A stretch of 64,000 bases of DNA from NCBI GenBank assembly GCA_033964015.1, contig CM066920.1, positions 7,035,912-7,099,911 of the forward strand, read 5' to 3'. A program made the position numbers and the translations under genes. This stretch comes from Scolanthus callimorphus (lineage: Eukaryota; Cnidaria; Anthozoa; Actiniaria; Edwardsiidae). Positions within the stretch are counted from its first letter, which is position 1; the number at the start of each line of letters is the position of its first letter. Shown one piece after another: positions 47,201 through 57,732 of this stretch. The notes below the pieces were generated by a model. It was not told where the DNA came from, made no database searches, and saw nothing but the letters and a program-made list of their open reading frames with translations.

Positions 47201-50200
47201 TTGATCATAAGCAGATAATTCCCCGTAATCGCGTTATGCTTAATGTCTGCCTTACCTTACACTATAGAATACATCCCCATTGGGCTTGATCATAAGCAGA
47301 TAATTCTCAGTAATACCATTATGCTCAATGTCTCCCTTACCTTACACTATAGAATACATCCCCATTGGGCTTGATTAAAGCAGATAATTCTCAGTAATAC
47401 TATCATTATTCTTAATGCCTTTCTTACGTGACACTATAAATCACATCCCCACTGGGCTTGATCATAAGCAGATAATTCTCGGCAATCGCAGTATGAATAA
47501 TGTTCCCCTTACCTTACACTATAGAACACATCCCCTTTGGGCTTGATCATAAGCAGATAATTCTCGGCAATCGCAGTATGAATAATGTTCCCCTTACCTT
47601 ACACTATAGAATACATCCCCATTGGGCTTGATCATTAGCAGATAATTCTCGGTAGTCACATCATGGAAGTAAGCCTTCTTGGCATTGAAGAAATACGTAC
47701 TAGGGATCCAAATCTCGTCTATGGTTTGTCTGTTAAGCGTTAAAATGTCTGTATTGACTGCGACTGGATCGAAAATAAGACGTGGGTCTCGCCAGTACTG
47801 GCGCAAGTATATGTCTATTGTGAAATCCTGAGAAACAAAGAAGAAAATGGAGTGAGAAACAATATGGACTATTCGATCCAATAACAAACAAAATTCAATT
47901 TCACAGGTGAAAAATGTATCTGCTAAAACTAAACTTTTGAGAAAATGTTGTCGAGTTAAAATTTCGCATTTAAATGGCTTTTTCGCATCCAATCCAGAGC
48001 TTTGTATTAAGGCCTGTTTACACTTGCGATTTTTGCTGCAATTTTGTGTCGCGCAAGTCCCGGTGATTTTTCTCGCACGTACGCGTGAACTCGAAATCAC
48101 TAATGTTAACTATGTGCAACTCGGCGCGATCTGCCGCAATTTTTGTCGCGGAGATTTCAAACATGTTCGAAACTCTTTGCAACTTCATGCGATTTGAAGA
48201 AAAGAGAGCACAGAATTCGCAGTGGATTTGTATCTCGTTTACACTAGAGAGTTGCAACTCGCGCGAGAAAAATTGCCGCGACAAATGCAACAAAAATCGC
48301 AAGTGTAAACCGGCCTTTAGTTAAATCAAGAGATTTGTATTAGTTATAATTCTCCATAAGAAACACAACAATGCGATGCATACACCTATTTCAATTAACG
48401 TTGTTCTGCAAAACGTAAAACCATGAACCATGCATCATAATGAAGACGCTATTTCTCGTATTTTCCTCGAGTTTGGCAAACCAAACTAAACTAAAACCAC
48501 TCAATGGCACTTTTTTAAATACTTTGAAACTAATTTCTGGGTGTCGCGGAAACGAAATTCCAGGGTGTATATTCTAAATATATGTAATTCTAGGTAACTT
48601 CACAGGAATTCCAAGGAGAAATTTATAAGGAATTCGGGATGCTTAGAGCATGCCCAGGTGGTGGAAAGAAATCGAAACTCACTTCAATATCCGTATTAGA
48701 ATAAGAGAACGCTTTAATTGTTAAGGTTAGCAAAAACAGTAACTATTGAACAACGTACCATTCTCGCTTCCTCTATCGCCCAAATATTTGATATAAACAT
48801 ATCTACTCGAACTTCTAATGGTAAAACTAAAACAGCAAGACATTAAAAGTTAGATGGGCATAAAATATAACTAAAGCTCCTGTTAAAGTGCTACTGCGAC
48901 CAAATTTGATTTTTTTTATTAAAATTTCTAAGTACATCCCCTTTGTGAAACCGGTTCGTAAGTTTTCGAGTAAAACAACAACTGCGAGCTTTTAGTTTTT
49001 CGATTTCATTACATTTCGCATTAAGTCGGCCGCCATTACTCGAGATTCGTTTCATCCAGGAGAGCCGGTCGTGATGTCATCTGCGCAAAACGGTCGATGA
49101 CCTGCAAAAAGACTGCAAAACAGCGCGCGTCAGTGATTCGATTTCTTGTCCCTGTAAATAATGACGGCCGTTTTACAATATTTAGCCACAAACAGGCTTC
49201 CCGTAGAGAAACAAGCTGATTTTTGGAATTCGAAAAGTAGAAGCCTCTGAAGTACTTTGAGAATTTATTTGCAACGAAATACTCAAATTTGGTCATAGTA
49301 GTACTTTGAGTATCTGATGAGTTCCTTTCTGGTGTTGTGCATAGTTTCAGTTCCGCACAGATCTTCAGGTGGGTGTGCGCTAGCTGAAAAGTAATGCAAA
49401 CCCTAACCCTAATCCATCATCATAACCCTTAGTAAACATCTCCATCCTCGTCCTCATTATTATCATCATGCCGAGGTGAACAACAATAATCAAAATTACC
49501 TCGAAGGTTTAAAGGAGAATATCATCTTTCTAGTTTCACACAATTATCAAAATCAGTCTCTCAAGAAAAATTAACTCTGTAAGTAATGAAATTATCACGT
49601 TGTCTTTAGCGACGATTCCATTGAATCATATACAGTTGTATGATGGACGTTGGTATTATGGCTTCAGGGGGAGGGATACGTTGACGTTGTGGTATTCTAG
49701 GGTTAGCTAGGGATAACATAATGAAGATAAGATGGTGATGATGTTGTTACGGCTGGTGTTGATGTTGATGTTATTGTTCATGATGATGGTAACGATGGTG
49801 TTGAATTTCTTGACTATGATGATATTGTTGATGAGGATGATATTGTTGATGAGGATGATATTGATAATGTTGATGATGATGACGAGGATAATAATAATGT
49901 GCTGGTAATGTTGATCATTGGATTGTAATTACGGTTGATAAAAAGGCGGATTTTAAATGAGTCACAGTTCATGGATGCTGTTGCTAGGCTGACAAAATGG
50001 CGGCTTTCTTTAGGTGATGATACACGAGGCAATCCGAAACATGTCGAATGCTGGACGATTCGAAAGTGTTGCACGTAAAGTTCTTGTTTATCAATTGTCC
50101 CGTGTAAGACCGCCTATATTAAAATGTTTAAAACGATTATAAATGAGGGGCGTACCTCCTGTGAATGGGCGTATCCTCTTGTCATAGTTGCTTAAGAGAT

Positions 50201-53200
50201 TCTTGACAAGCATTGACTTGTTCCTGGCGATTTCTCTCCAGTTACGATGTGTATTCCTGAAATTTCGCAAAACGGAAACCCCATGAAGTTGAACCGATGA
50301 CCAGTTTAACAGAAGTAGGCCAGTATATAGACCATGAACGAAGGAATTTTCAGTTTACTTGTTCATATTTAACAATTGTTCCTCGAACCCGAATGGACTA
50401 TTGACTCAGAGGCCATGAGGGCGAGAGGAATAATTGTTTTAGTCAAATCACACTAGTAGGTCAATTTTATAGCCAAAAACGTTTTCTGGTCTGGTCATTT
50501 GCAATTTTCTGGCTTCAAAATCCAACCCTTTTCGCTACTAGTAGGCTATAACTTATAGCCTACTAGTAGCTCAACCAATCAGATGAAGCAGCATTGACAA
50601 TTAGACCCACTGTGCGATTTGACTAAATACCGATAGACGAGTTCACGCACTCAGTTGCATCATGGGTGGTGTAAGAGCTGGTTCACACACAAATGCATGC
50701 GCGCAGGACGCAAGCTCAAAAGCAAATGTGAATAACAGCGACGCAAGCCTAAATCAACACAAGCCTAAAATCAATATTAATTAGTGTGCTTCGCTTGCGT
50801 TCCTTTAATTCATACTAGACGTCTCGATTTTCTTTCGCTTGCGTTCTATTGTGAACTACTTAAAGAGTCCTCGTCAGCCACTCCTTTGTTATTGTTTTCA
50901 TTCGATATTAGAAGACGAATTACGTGTAAAAATCTCTAAATAAACATCTAAAAACAAAGTTTTTATACTTGACTTACCAAATTCAATAAAGAACACTACT
51001 CTATATTTTCTAAATCAGCCGATGGAAATATGAATGGTCTCGTGTGATGCATCGTGTGATTCGATACTCAAGTTTACGATAATTTAAATTTTCAATTCTA
51101 TGTACAGTTGTGTTGCCATGGTTATACAAAAACGTTGAGAGAGAATGAACTTTTAGGAGAACGACGTCTCTAAAATAGAATACGGGATCCAGTACTTAAA
51201 ACAAGTGCAATTTCGCTATTATGCTTCCCTGTCTCTAGACAACAAATATTGCACTAGATAATATTTCAAGAGTATGGCACTGTGCGCTATGTAGTAAGAA
51301 AACTAATAAAAAGAGCATGTATGATAGAGTTTAACCAGCAGGTCATGTTGTTTGTTAAATTGTCGACACGACCAGGCGGTCCAACCATCGTATTTAAGGC
51401 TTGAGTGTTAATGAAATGTCAGCAAGAGATATTTAGTCCTAACGGTGAACCAGACTTGAGACAAAGATAAGACTTATTGGTCACCACAGAAAATATAAAA
51501 ATACTGCTGGGACTGATTCAGATATTAGTGCAGTAATCAACAATGTTTGGACGACAAAATGTAGACTGCATCATCCATGAAGTGTGTGTAGTTTTTAACG
51601 CGATTCAACTTTCGCTCAAGAAACTTTGATTTTGAGGACTGTGGCAAATAAAATGAAATCTGGTTTCAGATTATTACCCGAAGACATGCAATAAAATAAT
51701 TGACAATACCCCATAGCAACTGCAAAAAAAGGCTGTCCCAAGACATTCAGATATATAGATAGATAACTTTATTTGTGTGTCAAGAACCGTCTAGCGTGGG
51801 AGAAATCCCACACTAATATGGGGACACAACAAAAAAGGAATGAAAAATTTCAGTTTTGATGACGTTTTTATATATTTTTGTAATGCCACATACTACGCGC
51901 TGATTGGCGGAGAGACTGATTAATAAGATAGAGCAATTTGTTAAATTGTTTTTAACAATTTAAAAATACGCGAGATTAAGAATACGCTTCGAGAGAATTC
52001 ACAACTTTCAAATTTTCGTGATATGGTCTCTGCTTCATGTTACTTCTCTTTCTGTGAGCATATTTGTGAGCTATATTGATAAGTATCTATATGAGAAGAT
52101 CCTCGCATGCTTAAGCGAGCGTCCTCACAAACATCAAATATCAACATCAGAGTTGTTTTGAAAAGTTTCCATGGAAACCCTGCGATTAAAGTAATGATTA
52201 GCGATGCTAGATTAGAACTCTTCAGGATCCAAGCTCAAATAGCGTTTTCTTGTAAACTATCGAGTTAGCGATTCTCCTGATTGCAGGTTATAAAAGAAAG
52301 CGGTAACGTTTGGGACTTTCAAGTCTCACCACTAAGTAAACAGTAATTAAAATTGCGCGTGGAAGTAATTTGAAAATATAAACTAACGTTTTGTTTCATA
52401 CGAATACAACGTTTAGGCGTTTAGTTTTTGATCTCTAAGTAAACAGTTCTTTATGAGGGAGTGTTACTTAATTTGGAAACATAAACTTAGGTTTCATTTT
52501 AAAGTACACTCAGAATCTACCTTAAAACTATCTATTCTATCCTATCCGAATGTAGGCGCAGTAGAGATGATCGTATTTTTTATGTATTTCCCCCGTCGGC
52601 ATTAATTGTGACTTTATCGTTGCGATTTATTTCGTAATTAGGGATTTGGACTTCATTATCTCTTGCAGTTTTATTTCAGTTTATATTATTTTTGTTTCAT
52701 CTATGGTCAGAGTTTCAATGGCATCGTTCGGGTTTTTCCAACGTATGCATTTCTACGCGACCTCAAAATTCACTGTTGCGATTGATGATTTTACGCATGA
52801 AACATTTGGCCCGGTACCTAAAATGGCGTCGCTTAGTTGATTTTGACCCCTAAAAGGTACCAACAAGACGTATTTTCCTTGAATGGAATTTTCTCTCGTA
52901 TTTTTTCTTCTGAAATTCAGGCTACCAACAAGTGTGATTTGCTTGATTTGCTAGAACGGACCTGTAACAGGTACCTATCTAGAAAAAAGTTTTACCCCAG
53001 AGGCCTGATTTTAAACCCCAAAAGGTACGACGAGCACCCCCGCCCTAAAAACATGGAGTCTCCCCCGGGACATTTGGTTAATTGGCAATCAATTTCGACC
53101 TACTGAAGTGGCCGATCCAGCGTTTTGGTCTGATTGACGGCTAAAAATCGCCAATCGCCCATCGCAACATTGAATTTTGAGGTCGCGTAGCAATGTATAC

Positions 53201-56200
53201 AGTGGTAAAGAGGCCAGACACTATTACTATGTTAGTTGTGCAGGAGTAACTTTATCACATTGATTGTCGAGAAAAAACTTCCCAGAATTCTTTCACACAT
53301 TGATGCTCTTTAGTCTGTTCTTCTGTTGAATTTTTCAACTATGAAAACTACAGGTTGGTCACAAAAATACATTGTTGTTGTATTTAGCTACCTATAAGGA
53401 ATAACAAATTAAAATCAAAATAAGGTGTTAGATTACAAGCTGTCGAAGTAATTAGGTCCTGAGGACACGTCTGTACTGTTTTCTGGTTTTTATAGCTATG
53501 TCTTATACCCCATCCACAAAGGTAGTTTAATTAAACCAGTTTAAATCGATATCTCACAAGAGTAGACTGCTCCAGGGACAAAACTAAATATACTACACTG
53601 TACACTGTATGTCACTAAGTGATTTTGAGGCGAAGAAAAACCTAAACATGGTTTTGGCGTGAATAGGGTATTAGATAGTTTTAAGCCTATTGATGAGCTT
53701 ACTCGTCGAGAGACATTGTATCTTCAAGTTTTGACACATAGCCAATGTGTCCCCAATGGGAAAGATGCCATTCGGTTTGAAGCATGCACCAGTATTTAAC
53801 TCTTTTACCTTAATAATGACCGAGGAGTTATTGAAAATGCTAGTTTAGTATAGTCATTATTTGCGCATTATCTAGGGCCTTCGCGATATCCATGTAAGTC
53901 TGCAGAAACAGAGACCCACTGGGTCTCAAGTGGCAAATGTGCCCTTCGGTTTGAAGCGTGCACCAGTATTTTACTCTTTTACCATAATAAGGACCGAGGA
54001 ATTAAAAATTGAAATGCTAGTTTAGTATAGTCATTATTTAGCGCATTATCTAGGTCCCTCACGGTATCCATGTAAGTCTGCACAAACAGAGACCCACAGG
54101 GTCTCAAATGGCAAATGTGCCCTTCGGTTTGAAGCATGCACAAGTATTTTTACTCTTTTACCTTAATAAGGACCGCGGAATTAATGCATGCTAGTTTAGT
54201 ATAGTTATTATTTAGTGTATTATCTAGGTCCCTCACGGTATCCATGTGAGTCTGCAGAACAGAGACCCGCTGGGTCTCATTTACAATTGTGCCCTTCGGC
54301 TTGAAGCGTGCACCAGTATTTTATTCTTTTACTTTGATAAGGAGCTAGTTTAGTATAGTCATTATTTAGCGCATTATCTAGGTCCCTCACGGTATCCATG
54401 TGAGTCTGCAGAAACAGAGACCCACTGGGTCTCAAATGGCAAATGTGCCCTTCGGTTTGAAGCATGCACCAGTATTTTACTATTAAGTCTCTTTTACCTT
54501 TATAATGACAGCGAAATTATTGAAAATGCTAGTTTATTATTTAGTGGATTATCTAGGCCCCACATGACATCCATGTAGGACTGCAGAAACAGACACCTAC
54601 TGGGTCTCAAATGGCAAACATGCCTTCGGATTGAAGCATGCAATTCTATCACTTTGTTGGCTAAACCACTTTAATGACCGAATAATTATTGAATATACTA
54701 GTCTAGTATAGTCAATTAGTGAATTATCTACGCTCTGCGCGGTATGGCTATGTATTCGATAGCTTTCAACCTATAGAGTTTTGCAGGCTTTTCAAATGTT
54801 AATGACAGGTCTGAGCTAACTCGTCGACGGAAATCTATGTAGAACTGCAGAAACGTTTAGTACGTTTTATGTTAATATGTTTTTACTTTCTTTTACTTCA
54901 ATGTTTTCCCTGTTATTCTTAATTGGATTGCAATTGTGGTGGTTATTTTGTTATCTTAAAGAAACTTCCGAGAGGCTAATAGCCGACTATAAGAAGCCTG
55001 ACAAGTGTTTCTCATGTATGGATGTGTTTGGATCGAGTGTTTGACTGTTGTCCATCTACTAACATTACCAACGGACAGTTTGATTATAAAAAATGATAAA
55101 TCGATATCCGTGCGTGCTACAGAAATCAGTGGCAAGCCTAATAGCATCATTTGCTCACCATGGTAGCACTGTTTTTAGCCAAGAGCAATTTCCGGCATTG
55201 AAGAGACTTTAGTAGAGAAACCTCACTAATAAGGTTGCGCCTACCGACATTTTATTGCCTCTAGCTGATTCTCGCTTTCAGTACTTTAGATATAATCACG
55301 ACTTTCTTATGGTGTGTGATAATTAGAAAACGTATTGCCTTGTGCTTATTTTTGGCTGATTTTCAATTGATTCGCTTGGTCTTGTTGTTGTGTTTTAGAA
55401 GTCTAGTAATATTCAGAATATATCGTCCATTTCATAACTGTCAGGCTCGTAACATATGGTTTATCCGGTTTATGGGCTCAGGAATCAAAGCTCAAAATAT
55501 GACCGAGATCAGCGCTCCGAAGAGCGAGCTCAGGGATCGAAAGTGGGGATCAATAGTTGTTTGAATTCCTAATAAGGGATCAGAATTTATAATGGGAACA
55601 GGATTAAAAACTTAAGATAACAAATTGGACTCAGGGACCAAAATTGCTTCCAAAAATAAGGGGCCTGTGTGATACAAATATACTACAGCCGATTGCGTTT
55701 GAGCGTTTTATCCTAACAGTTCGCACGTTACGTTTGAACGTTTGAAAGTTGCGTTGTGAGACAAAAAGTCGGACGTTTCCAAGGGCAACCGCCATGTGTA
55801 TTTTTCACTGACCAATCAGAGAGGACAGAACTCTTTGGTTCGCCATAGAAACGTCTCGTTTCATCCTAGAAAAACAACTTTCAAACGTTCAAACATAATG
55901 TGCGAACTGTTAGGGTAAAACGCTCAACGCAATCGGCTGTATGTATACGACCCTGTAGATGTAGATTTTTTTTTTTACTTTCGTTTTCGTTTGATGATAG
56001 AAATCAAATTCTTTGGCATAATATTCCTAGTTATTTGACTCTAACTGCTATTGTCCATATCATGAGAGATAAGTGTCCAGTGGTTACTACACACTGTAGG
56101 TGTTTAGAAGGTTAATGAGACCAAGTTTTGAGCCCCTTATACCCACCGATAATTTATAGCCCAATCTTTGGCTTTCCTTCACAGCTGATTTCTTGCTCTC

Positions 56201-57732
56201 AAATTAGCGAATCAGAACGGTTCTTTTTGCATCGCCAAGCGTTCCAAGCAAATTCTGAAACATCCATTGCAATTTAACATAAAAATATTTCCATCTCCTT
56301 AGAAATTCTTGCTATGATGATCTAGTTCCTCCCCATAACTACGAAAATTCCGGTATCTCTCGCGTTTTGGCAAACAATCCCTTGCGCACCGTAAAGTGAG
56401 ATCAGCTGGTAGTGTCTGACCAAAATTCGAGGCACCGAAAAACTCTCTCGGCAAATTTTGTGGCACCTGTAAATTTCGTTTTCAATTGAACATTTCAGTG
56501 TCGAACCCCCAAGAGAGTCTAATCTCAAGCCCCAAAAAGAGCTTCAAGGCCTTAGGTTCGATCCTCTTATCCGGTACCTACTGAAACTGAGGAATCCAAT
56601 AGACTTTCATCACCATGACCCGATATATGAAGCACTTGCTTTGCATTAATTATATATCTAGACTGTCCTTGGCATTCCAATTGTTGTTTATTTGTATGTG
56701 TTCACGTAAAATGCTATAGATGGCCAGTTTTATCATTGCGGGAAATCTTTCCAACGCATTCACATTTGGCTCATTTAATTGATACAGCGTCCCTCTTTTC
56801 CTCTTTTCCAATACCCTTTAATTGATAACGGAAATAGTAATTCTAAGACTTGCTTACCAAAGCTATACATTTTTTTTTCAATCTTACATTGTAATTGATA
56901 AAGGAAATTGAAGTTCTAAGGTCTGCATACTAAAGCATATATACTTAGAAAATATTTAGTGTTTTCTCGTTTTAAGCATTGTTTTCTTTCCTTCCGTTAC
57001 AAAACATCCTTCATTACGTGCCAATTAAATACCTTCGTATCTCGCCATTAATAGAGGTCGTTTTAAAAGCACACAGATCTTGTCCCGATATTCATTGTTC
57101 TACTTTTTCTGTAATGGCTGTATGTCTTTTAATTGTTGTATATCCAATTTCACTCCATAAGTCGTTTTAATTACAAAATATCTAGCAATCTTTTTAACTC
57201 CCATCTAGACAATTCATATTTACCTTCAATATAATCCCTATATCAGAGTAAAATGTTTAGTAGACTTCTTCTTCTCAAAAATCAAGCTTTCCACCCTTAT
57301 TTTTGCCTCGTTTTTTAAAATATATATTTCTACTTCTACTTCTTCTTGAAAAGCAGTTATTAAAATTCAGTGTGGTTTGCAAAAGGGAACGGCAAACACT
57401 TTATATACTGCCAAAATATGTTTAAAGATGGGTAAAGTACAAATATGGGGGGGAAGAAAATTTGTATTTTCTTAATACCAAAAGTACATAGATTTACGAA
57501 AATATGAAAGAGGGAGAACAAAACAATATGAGTAAAGCAGATTTGATATTGAGCTTTGTACTTACGTGGAAGTTAAATTTGAATATCTCTCGTGAGTAGA
57601 TGGAGTGGTGGTTTGCGTAAAGTTGATGGGTAGAGGAAGCTGGTCGACTTTGGTGACCGTGGTATTGTTCGACGCCAAAAGTCCAGATACAAAGGGCCAG
57701 ATCCAAAGCTGACACAGTACTAGAGCGCCCAT
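41055..57732 (-). CDS. Receptor B: anionic Cys-loop ligand-gated channel subunit (GABA-A/glycine receptor type), 10 exons, one-base frame break
   Basis: Paralogue of receptor A. Exons in gene order: 57732-57566, 50256-50156, 48826-48759, 47827-47598, 45574-45493, 45208-45062, 44085-43730, 43230-42992, 41766-41670, 41270-41055. All junctions are GT/AG and phases agree; the total is 1703 bases, one short of 568 codons. The missing base is in exon 5 (45529-45531). Expected order: signal peptide, Asn/Thr-rich linker (NNTT, NFT, NLT sequons), [11 protein letters not shown], ligand loops, Cys-loop, YGYQATDV, M1, SPPAR before M2 ([17 protein letters not shown]), M3, a long M3-M4 loop (about 112 residues over three exons), and M4 ([20 protein letters not shown]) before a short tail. 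The PAR motif predicts chloride selectivity. Loop C reads IGPHSAL, lacking the usual aromatic residue. As printed, translation stops eight codons after the break. Confidence 0.93.
41400..41580. repeat. ccagggtggt-rich interspersed repeat
   Basis: A short phrase (ccagggtgg, with variants) recurs five or more times. Similar sequence lies at 42460-42560 and, decayed, at 48540-48640, all within receptor B introns. Confidence 0.55.
41670..41766 (-). CDS. Receptor B exon 9 (M3-M4 loop)
   Basis: 97 bases after tttcaccattag, ending AAG|gtacgt. It encodes a basic segment ([20 protein letters not shown]). It is needed to bring exon 8 (two bases over) into phase with exon 10. Confidence 0.8.
41840..41918. 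repeat. Inverted repeat in receptor B intron 8
   Basis: ctggtgttctggccgtgggc and a later gcccgctatgaacacctgg pair with few mismatches around a short loop; each side also holds cttcctgtgg/ccacaggaag. Confidence 0.65.
42992..43230 (-). CDS. Receptor B exon 8 (M3-M4 loop)
   Basis: 239 bases after ccttttctgttcag, ending GTTAT|gtaagc. It encodes an acidic patch ([10 protein letters not shown]), then an Ala/Ser/Pro-rich stretch. The frame would reach a stop just past the donor, but splicing on to exon 9 keeps it open. Confidence 0.85.
43730..44085 (-). CDS. Receptor B exon 7 (M1-M3)
   Basis: 356 bases after attctctttcctag, ending AGG|gtacgt. It encodes M1 ([14 protein letters not shown]), SPPAR with M2, M3 ([18 protein letters not shown]) and a basic stretch. 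Confidence 0.96.
44917..45050. mobile_element. Family 2 foldback MITE in receptor B intron 6, 134 bp
   Basis: Ends tagagcggatttcacatgac and gttatctgaaatccgctcta are inverted; the interior has taattacaaagtaattgc. It ends 11 bases before the exon 6 donor. Confidence 0.88.
45062..45208 (-). CDS. Receptor B exon 6 (loops B and C)
   Basis: 147 bases after gtttgttgacag, ending G|gtataa. It encodes [23 protein letters not shown] and NIYNI, the same length as receptor A exon 6. Confidence 0.94.
45493..45574 (-). CDS. Receptor B exon 5 (Cys-loop), one base short
   Basis: 82 bases after ttcttattcacag, ending T|gtaagt; the matching exon of receptor A is 83. The first part reads [15 protein letters not shown] and, shifted by one base, the rest reads [12 protein letters not shown]. 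One more C in the CCC at 45529-45531 would give the canonical 13-residue spacing between the two cysteines and the right phase to exon 6. Confidence 0.9.
45691..46032 (-). mobile_element. tRNA-derived SINE in receptor B intron 4
   Basis: Read on the - strand: an A-box-like tggtccagcg, a B box gggttcgactcc, then the core with ctttcggatgagacaataaa and ccgaggtcccgtctc, and a tail shared with the copy near 6.1-6.4 kb. It lies antisense to nothing but intron and about 115 bases upstream of exon 5. Confidence 0.85.
46110..47597 (-). repeat. Exon-derived tandem array: ~14 copies of the receptor B exon 4 end plus splice donor
   Basis: The period is about 84 bases. On the - strand each unit reads tgagaattatctgcttatga, then tcaagcccaatggggat, then a tctatagtgtaaggtaagg-like end, which is the end of exon 4 ([18 protein letters not shown]), its donor and ~20 intron bases. 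Most units keep the coding text and a GTAAG donor. Two unit types alternate (for example 46437/46520, 46909/46992, 47075/47160), giving a ~168-base higher-order period. One unit is split by an insertion (46581-46880) and one (46213-46262) is truncated. Confidence 0.95.
46581..46880. mobile_element. Double foldback insertion inside the array
   Basis: Two adjacent inverted repeats: accattatcctgc/gcaggataatggt (46581-46694), with agaatatcgtctgat/atcagacgatattct inside, and ttattattcagcacatcgat with its exact complement (46696-46880). ataatt is present on both sides. The undisturbed unit can be read at 46992-47074. Confidence 0.85.
47598..47827 (-). CDS. Receptor B exon 4 (ligand loops D, A and E)
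   Basis: 230 bases after ctttgtttctcag, ending AG|gtaagg. It starts [17 protein letters not shown], then WIPSTYF and [18 protein letters not shown]. Its last ~65 bases and donor are the source of the tandem array that follows in the intron. Confidence 0.95.
48009..48317. mobile_element. Foldback MITE in receptor B intron 3, 309 bp
   Basis: Left end aaggcctgtttacacttgcg and right end cgcaagtgtaaaccggcctt are inverted and pairing extends through atttttg/caaaaat. Confidence 0.9.
48759..48826 (-). CDS. Receptor B exon 3
   Basis: 68 bases after tgctgttttag, ending ATG|gtacgt. It encodes [20 protein letters not shown], the same length and phase as receptor A exon 3. Confidence 0.93.
49733..49915. 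repeat. Simple repeat, gat/gtt-rich
   Basis: An imperfect trinucleotide tract of gatgatgttgatg type within receptor B intron 2. Confidence 0.9.
50156..50256 (-). CDS. Receptor B exon 2
   Basis: 101 bases after gcgaaatttcag, ending G|gtacgc. It encodes [14 protein letters not shown] and the family motif [11 protein letters not shown]. Confidence 0.9.
50541..50576. repeat. Short perfect palindrome
   Basis: ctactagtaggctataa is followed immediately by its complement ttatagcctactagtag, so the element has almost no loop. It lies in receptor B intron 1. Confidence 0.85.
50865..51030. repeat. Interspersed repeat shared with 38340-38500
   Basis: Both copies contain cagccactcctttgttattg, aaataaacatctaaaaacaa, cttaccaaattcaat-like text and taaatcagccgatggaaat in order. 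Confidence 0.75.
52820..53085. repeat. Interspersed repeat shared with 8640-8880
   Basis: cttagttgattttgacccct, caacaagtgtgatttg and gaggtacctat-like blocks are shared with the copy near 8.7 kb. Confidence 0.6.
53727..54720. repeat. ~170-bp tandem satellite, six copies, in receptor B intron 1
   Basis: The phrase gcccttcggtttgaagc recurs at about 53771, 53945, 54123, 54295, 54451 and 54624 (spacings 156-178). Each unit also has cagaaacagagacccactgg, gctagtttagtatagtcatt and gcattatctaggtccctcac. Confidence 0.92.
55684..55941. mobile_element. Foldback MITE in receptor B intron 1, 258 bp, ~45-bp TIRs
   Basis: Left end tacagccgattgcgtttgag and the complement of right end ctcaacgcaatcggctgta pair, continuing through cgttttatcctaacagttcg and beyond with few mismatches. 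Confidence 0.92.
57566..57732 (-). CDS. Receptor B exon 1 (signal peptide and linker)
   Basis: ATG at 57732 opens [20 protein letters not shown], a good signal peptide, followed by a Thr-rich linker with sequons NNT, NFT and NLT. It ends AC|gtaagt with two bases over, the phase used by receptor A exon 1. Intron 1 is about 7.3 kb. Confidence 0.85.

Noticed and set aside
46110..47597. Array units as 14 alternative coding exons
   Set aside because: Units carry a donor but no recognisable branch/pyrimidine tract and AG immediately upstream, so they cannot be exons on their own.
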